Positions 6,292 to 10,659 of a DNA stretch of 10,659 nucleotides are shown piece by piece (position 1 is the first letter of the stretch; every line of letters begins with the position of its first letter). Under the pieces are notes generated by a model that had not been told where the DNA came from, did not search any database, and worked only from the letters and a program-made list of their open reading frames with translations. The DNA is from an uncultured Clostridia bacterium (GTDB lineage Bacteria; Bacillota; Clostridia; Christensenellales; Borkfalkiaceae). The DNA lies in contig CAMWKX010000026.1 of the NCBI GenBank assembly GCA_947174955.1, positions 1 through 10,659 on the forward strand, written 5' to 3'. The translations under genes were made by a program, and so were the position numbers.

Positions 6292-9200
6292 ATGGCTGTT
6301 TTAAAATACGAACGGTATATCGTAAGGCTTTCCGTCGAACAGAAAGTCAGGCTCATAACCACGACCGAGTTTTATAAAAGCTCGTCGGTCGGCAGTTACG
6401 AATTTCCCGTTTTCGAACTTAAAAATCAACCCTTCGACGAAAGCTGCAAGGGTATACGCGTAACGCACTTTCCTTCCGATATAGCTTTGGCGTCCGCCTG
6501 GAACGGCGAGCTGGTATCGGACGTATACGCTGCGATGGGCGAGGAGGCGCGCGCTAAAAACAGCTTTGCCTATTTCAACTGCACCAACGATTTATCGCGG
6601 GAAAAATTCACCGTGGACAACTGCGTTCTGGCGCATTTTCTTGCCGAAAAGGTCGCGGGTTTGAAGCGCGGCGGCGCGTACGTCAATTTCGAGGACGTGC
6701 CTTCGGAAGACGATGACGAACAGACGGCGAGATGCGGCGTGCGCGACGTAGTGCTCAACACGGCGTCGCCGAGCTCGGTCATCTTCTCTGACGTAGCCGA
6801 CGCGGAAACTGCGGTACGCCGCTTCAAGTACAAAGACCTGGTTTACGGCATTGCATCGTCGGTAGAGGAGGCGCTCGACTTTCTGTATAGCGGCGCTTCG
6901 TTCCTCTTTCTTTCCGAGAATATCACGGACGCGCTTGCAAACAAGCTTACCGAGCTTACCGAGGCGTATAAGCTTGCGCACACCCGCTTTGTAAACGACA
7001 AAATGCCCGAGAGCAATTTTGCCCGTCTTGCGAGAAATTTCAAAATCTTCGACGGCGAAATCCTCGATAAGGCGTGCGACAACGTAATCGGCATACTGTT
7101 CGATATGCAGAACTCGAAAGAAAACCGGACGGAAAATTTCACCGCGCTCATAAACGGCGAAAAGGCGGTTTTCGACGAAATCAACCACAACGCGCTTGCG
7201 CTCAAAGCCGCAAGACAGTCGGCTGTGCTCATCAAGAACGACGGAGGAGTACTTCCTTTGGACCGCAACCGCAAGGTTGCCGTTCTCGGCGAATACGCAA
7301 AAGACCCGAGATGTCAGCGCGGCTACTTTACTACCGAGGCAACCTCCGAAATTCTGCCCTTCAACGCAATCAATAATTACGAACTCGAAACCGTAGGTTT
7401 CGGACTCGGCTATGCCAAGGGGGAGCGCGGCAGAAGCGACCTTATTGACCACGCGCACCTTCTGTGCAATCAGGCGGATTGCGCCGTGGTATACGTTTAC
7501 GCGCCCAAGGGCGCCGACAGACTGCCCCCCGAGCAGATGGAGCTTTTAAACGCAATCGCGGGCAGACACGCCAAAGTCATTGCCGTCGTTGCGTGCGAGG
7601 GCAACATAGATATGAGCTTCGTCGACCTGTGCGACGCCGTGCTTTTAACGTACGTAGCGGGTCAGGGCGGCGCGAACGCAGCGCTCGATCTTCTTACGGG
7701 TATTGTTTCTCCGTCGGGCAAGCTTGCCGCGCCCGCGGGAATTATAGGCGCGGAGGGTATGATAGAAAAATACCCCTTCGGCTACGGACTTTCGTACACG
7801 TCTTTCGAGTATACCAATTTGCAGGTCAACGAAAGCGGAGTGAGCTTTACGGTTAAAAACGTAGGCGCTTACGACGGCTGCGCAGTACCTAGAATGTACG
7901 TCGTAAAGAAGAATACGAAATCGTCGTTTGCGCAGAAGGCGCTCAAAGGTTATACCAACGCGTTCGTGGAAAAGGGCGACGCCGTGCGCGTTAAAATTCC
8001 CTTCGACGAAACGACTTTCAGCCAGTATTCGCAGGACGGCAGTTACTTTGTCGAGGGCGGACTTTACACGGTGTCCGTCGGCGACAGCGAAACGACCGAC
8101 AAGCTTTCGGGCATATTGATGCTCAAACAATACGACGAAAAGAACAAATTCAGAAGTTCGGTTGTCGAAACGTCGACCGACGGAAGGGCGGTGGATTTCA
8201 GCGAGAGCGGACTGCCGTCGGACGTAAAGGCGGAAAGGAAGAAACTGCCCGTCGCACTGCGCGTGACGCTTGCCGTCGTGCTTGCGCTCTATGTCGACGC
8301 AATACTCGCTTTCTTCCTGTTCGGCAACGCGATAAGCAATAAGGGCGCGTTCTTCTACGTGTTGATGGTTGCGGTTGCGCTCATCGTCAACGGACTTGCC
8401 GCCGCGTATATCTTCTTTACGCTTTCACGGCACAAAAAACAGGAATACATACACCCCAACGTCGTGCTTACGGATATGCTTGACAACGTTGACGAGTTTG
8501 CGGAGATAGCCAAAGTAAAGTATAAACAGCCCGTCGAGCAGTCCGCGGAAGCGGAGCCCGAGCTGTCGGAAGAGCAGGTTGCGCAGCAGGAGGCGGCGGA
8601 AGCGCTCGCTGCAACGTACGAAGTACGTTTCGACGACGCGGAGGCTACGGATATGGCGCGTGCGGAAAAGGTGTCGTTCACCGAGCTCAGCCGCAATTTG
8701 CGCAACTACGCTATGCGCAGGGGAATAAATCTCGAAATGACCTCGGCGCGTACGCTTATTTCGGCAATCGCGTCGTGCAAGCTGGTATTCCTTACCTCCA
8801 AAAACGCCGAGCTTCTGCCCGCGTTCGTGAAAATTCTCAACGAGTACTACGGCAACGACAGTCCCGTCGTAGCCTCGGACAAATGGAATTCGCTTTCCGA
8901 CCTGCTCTGGTCCGAGAGCGACGAGGCGGGTAAATTCGTGCTGTCGGCTTTCTCCAACGCCGTATACAGCGCGCACGTTTCGAGCGTGCAGGAGCGCGTT
9001 CTCATAATCGAAAACGTAAACCTGAACAACCTGGGCAGTTATTTCTGTAACTTCCTCGAATACGCAAACCACCCCACGGAGCAGTACGTAATAACCTTTA
9101 ACGAGGACACGTCTTTCCGTCTTCCCGACAACCTTACTTACGTGCTCGTGGCCAAGGACGGCTATATCGATATGCTGCCTCCCGAGATACTCAACGCGTC

Positions 9201-9900
9201 TATGGTGGCGGAAGTAATGCTCACTACGGGTACGGTAGAAACGGAGGAAGTCGAGCCGAAAATCATTTCGCACGAAGATTTCCTTCTGATGCTTTCCGAG
9301 GTAAAGGAGGAGCATTACGTTACCGAAAGAATATGGCGCCAGGTCGACAAACTCTGCGAAACCATCGACGAAACGGAGAAGTTTGCGATAGGCAATAAAA
9401 ATATCATACAGTGCGAAAGCTTTACGTCGGTGCTGATTTCCTGCGGAGCGGAAGAGCCCGACGCCGTGACCAATATGTTCCTTGCCAAGCTTTCGTATAT
9501 TCTGAAAAATACGCGTATGTACAGGCAGGAAGACGGTGAAAAGGCGGTATACGCCATCATCGAAAAACTGTTTGCCGACGAGGAACTGACAAAAATCAAG
9601 CGTTCGCTTACCAAGCGCGTGCGCGTGGAAGAGGCAAAGCCCGAAATCAAAACAGAACAGCCCGCCGCGGAAACGACAGAGCAAGCGGCTGAACAACCTT
9701 CCGAACAACCTGCGGCGACGGAGAAAACCGTTCCCGACGAGCCTGAACAACCTGCGGAAGCCCCCGCAACTGCCGAACAGCCTGCGGAAACTCCCGCAAC
9801 TGCCGAGCAACCCGTAGAGCAGTCGGCGGAAGAACCCGCGGAGGCCGCGCCTCCCGCAGTTGACGACGGCTTAGGCGACGACGCGGAGGAGGATTTATGA
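6292..9900 (+). CDS. GH3-like (probably non-catalytic) protein with membrane hairpin, degenerate McrB-like AAA domain and acidic tail
   Basis: This 1202-residue multidomain protein starts at the ATG at 6292, with GGAG at 6283-6286. Residues 1-507 resemble glycoside hydrolase family 3: KGIRVTHFPSDIALASAW (53-70), HNALALKAARQSAVLIKN...LPL (299-323) and YPFGYGLSYTSFEY (494-507). A fibronectin-III-like region ends near 630. The barrel is short, and the usual KHF and SDW motifs are not seen; in my alignment LVYGIASS (183-190) occupies the nucleophile segment. Two transmembrane helices (about 654-677 and 686-711) with an 8-residue loop follow. ERKK before and RHKK after place both large regions in the cytoplasm. 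Residues about 794-1110 look like an McrB-type AAA module without Walker A (LTSKNAELL, 834-842) and with LIIENV (904-909) for Walker B. A Pro/Glu/Gln-rich tail spans 1113-1202. The gene overlaps the ATPase gene by ATGA. Function unknown; sugar sensing or scaffolding is speculation. Confidence 0.85.
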   Translation: MAVLKYERYIVRLSVEQKVRLITTTEFYKSSSVGSYEFPVFELKNQPFDESCKGIRVTHFPSDIALASAWNGELVSDVYAAMGEEARAKNSFAYFNCTNDLSREKFTVDNCVLAHFLAEKVAGLKRGGAYVNFEDVPSEDDDEQTARCGVRDVVLNTASPSSVIFSDVADAETAVRRFKYKDLVYGIASSVEEALDFLYSGASFLFLSENITDALANKLTELTEAYKLAHTRFVNDKMPESNFARLARNFKIFDGEILDKACDNVIGILFDMQNSKENRTENFTALINGEKAVFDEINHNALALKAARQSAVLIKNDGGVLPLDRNRKVAVLGEYAKDPRCQRGYFTTEATSEILPFNAINNYELETVGFGLGYAKGERGRSDLIDHAHLLCNQADCAVVYVYAPKGADRLPPEQMELLNAIAGRHAKVIAVVACEGNIDMSFVDLCDAVLLTYVAGQGGANAALDLLTGIVSPSGKLAAPAGIIGAEGMIEKYPFGYGLSYTSFEYTNLQVNESGVSFTVKNVGAYDGCAVPRMYVVKKNTKSSFAQKALKGYTNAFVEKGDAVRVKIPFDETTFSQYSQDGSYFVEGGLYTVSVGDSETTDKLSGILMLKQYDEKNKFRSSVVETSTDGRAVDFSESGLPSDVKAERKKLPVALRVTLAVVLALYVDAILAFFLFGNAISNKGAFFYVLMVAVALIVNGLAAAYIFFTLSRHKKQEYIHPNVVLTDMLDNVDEFAEIAKVKYKQPVEQSAEAEPELSEEQVAQQEAAEALAATYEVRFDDAEATDMARAEKVSFTELSRNLRNYAMRRGINLEMTSARTLISAIASCKLVFLTSKNAELLPAFVKILNEYYGNDSPVVASDKWNSLSDLLWSESDEAGKFVLSAFSNAVYSAHVSSVQERVLIIENVNLNNLGSYFCNFLEYANHPTEQYVITFNEDTSFRLPDNLTYVLVAKDGYIDMLPPEILNASMVAEVMLTTGTVETEEVEPKIISHEDFLLMLSEVKEEHYVTERIWRQVDKLCETIDETEKFAIGNKNIIQCESFTSVLISCGAEEPDAVTNMFLAKLSYILKNTRMYRQEDGEKAVYAIIEKLFADEELTKIKRSLTKRVRVEEAKPEIKTEQPAAETTEQAAEQPSEQPAATEKTVPDEPEQPAEAPATAEQPAETPATAEQPVEQSAEEPAEAAPPAVDDGLGDDAEEDL
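9745..9813 (+). repeat. 30-bp tandem repeat in the acidic tail coding region
   Basis: Two imperfect 30-bp units (9745-9774 and 9775-9804) plus a 9-nt partial third encode EQPAEAPATA-type decapeptides. They lie in the Pro/Glu/Gln/Ala-rich, low-complexity end of the GH3-like fusion protein, and their number may vary between strains. Confidence 0.7.
9885..9893 (+). promoter_or_regulatory. Strong ribosome binding site inside the end of the upstream gene
   Basis: GGAGGAGGA is encoded by the Glu-Glu-Asp codons at the end of the GH3-like fusion gene. It sits 4-6 nt before the ATG at 9897, depending on the register used. With the ATGA overlap it supports efficient coupled synthesis of the two proteins. 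Confidence 0.85.
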
Positions 9901-10659
9901 CGTACGGCATTTTGGCGACTGATAAATTTTTCTCCCAGTTTGTATCCGTGCTCACAAGCAAGGTTGCACTCATAATATACATTACGCTCATACTCGTGCT
10001 CATTATGGTGCTGACTATAAAGGTAGTTCTCGGCGAGCAGGAGCGCGCCGAACAGCACAGGAGAAAAAAGAAGATAGAAGAGGAAGCGGCGCAGGAAGCG
10101 GTAATCGACGGCGTATCCAAAAAAATCGACAAGCATTTCGAGAGGATAGGCGGCGATCTTAACTACGTTAAGCGCAACCTTGCCAACGCCGCGGGTTATC
10201 CCGCGCCCGTCCGCGCAATGGCTCAGCAGGCGGCGAATGCAGGCGGCGGAGCGGCGTCGGCAGGCGAGGAGGTCAACACGGAAGGCTCGCGCTTCTATAT
10301 GCTCACGCAGATAGATAAGGAATACGAGAGCTACGTGCGCCCCGCATACGACGATAAAATCGGGTTAAAGGAGCTGTGTGAGGACTTCCGCAATTTCTCC
10401 GCGGGCGTACTGCATCTGTATTACGATATAGAGGATATAAGAAGATTTATAGGCGGACTTGCGGTAACAAAGCTTATCATACTGCAAGGTATGTCGGGTA
10501 CGGGTAAAACTTCGCTTGCGTACGCGTTCGGCGAATACCTGGGCAATAAGACGGTAGTCGTGCCCATACAGCCTATGTGGAAGGAGCGTACGGACCTTTT
10601 AGGATATTACAACGAATTCACGAGAAGATTTAACGAAACTACGCTTTTGTACAAGATGT
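9897..10659 (+). CDS. Membrane-anchored McrB-like AAA+ ATPase (3' end outside window)
   Basis: The frame from the ATG at 9897 stays open to the window edge and gives 254 residues. One N-terminal transmembrane helix (about 24-45, rich in Ile/Leu/Val) is followed by EQERAEQHRRKKK and a short charged, probably coiled region, which places the rest in the cytoplasm. A Gly/Ala-rich linker (about 105-122) leads to an AAA+ module. The Walker A GMSGTGKTS (198-206) is intact. The next segment, VPIQPMWKERTDLLGYYNEF (223-242) then TRRFNET, is characteristic of McrB-type ATPases. Walker B, sensor and arginine finger lie beyond the window. It is coupled to the GH3-like fusion gene by ATGA overlap and a strong ribosome binding site. 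The upstream protein carries a degenerate version of the same kind of domain, so a mixed ring is plausible. No endonuclease or McrC partner is visible, so a restriction role should not be assumed. Confidence 0.9.
   Translation, partial: MTYGILATDKFFSQFVSVLTSKVALIIYITLILVLIMVLTIKVVLGEQERAEQHRRKKKIEEEAAQEAVIDGVSKKIDKHFERIGGDLNYVKRNLANAAGYPAPVRAMAQQAANAGGGAASAGEEVNTEGSRFYMLTQIDKEYESYVRPAYDDKIGLKELCEDFRNFSAGVLHLYYDIEDIRRFIGGLAVTKLIILQGMSGTGKTSLAYAFGEYLGNKTVVVPIQPMWKERTDLLGYYNEFTRRFNETTLLYKM

Noticed and set aside
6592..7458. 288-codon open frame on the minus strand
   Set aside because: Antisense shadow of the GH3-like coding region. The + strand frame has clear GH3 motifs here.
8425..9810. 461-codon open frame on the minus strand
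   Set aside because: It lies wholly inside the GH3-like/AAA gene, is Arg/Phe/Leu-rich as expected for the antisense of GC-biased codons, and shows no recognisable domain.
9897..10659. McrBC restriction system
   Set aside because: The ATPase segment is McrB-like, but it carries a membrane helix. No DNA-recognition domain or McrC nuclease is visible, and its operon partner is a GH3-like fusion protein.

Overview
The window looks like a chromosomal segment from a member of the Bacillota, probably an uncultured Clostridia of the gut type. The reasons are the moderately high GC content, the Clostridia-style ferritin-like protein and FAD-enzyme families, and AGGAGG-type ribosome binding sites. Every supported gene is on the + strand. 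The lineage is inferred from protein resemblance recalled without a database search; no rRNA is present to settle it.

Positions 1-5959 hold a housekeeping and redox block. It contains uvrA (5' end outside the window), a small ferritin-like diiron protein, and two overlapping genes for FAD-dependent oxidoreductases of different families (HI0933/BaiN-like and COG2509-like). A near-consensus sigma-70 promoter sits on the last codons of the ferritin-like gene. Its predicted start point falls on or beside the ATG of the first FAD enzyme, which suggests a leaderless mRNA.

Positions 5960-6291 (332 bases) have no gene but are dense with signals. In order they hold a TATAAT promoter, a candidate structured small RNA of about 105 nt ending in a rho-independent terminator, an AT-rich stretch with an 18-bp inverted repeat, and a strong extended -10 promoter whose spacer is filled by a 16-bp perfect palindrome. 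The palindrome core recurs in the 5' UTR, which suggests repressor-type control of the next operon.

Positions 6292-10659 hold the most unusual content: a two-gene operon joined by an ATGA overlap. The first gene encodes a 1202-residue protein made of a shortened glycoside hydrolase family 3 (GH3)-like region that appears to lack catalytic motifs, a two-helix membrane hairpin, a degenerate McrB-like AAA+ domain without Walker motifs, and a Pro/Glu/Gln-rich acidic tail. The second gene, cut by the window end, encodes a membrane-anchored McrB-like AAA+ ATPase with an intact Walker A motif. Charge distribution places both large parts of the first protein and the ATPase in the cytoplasm. I infer a membrane-attached complex in which an inactive AAA-like subunit carrying a GH3-derived domain pairs with an active ATPase. 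I know of no described system with this architecture. Its function cannot be read from the sequence.
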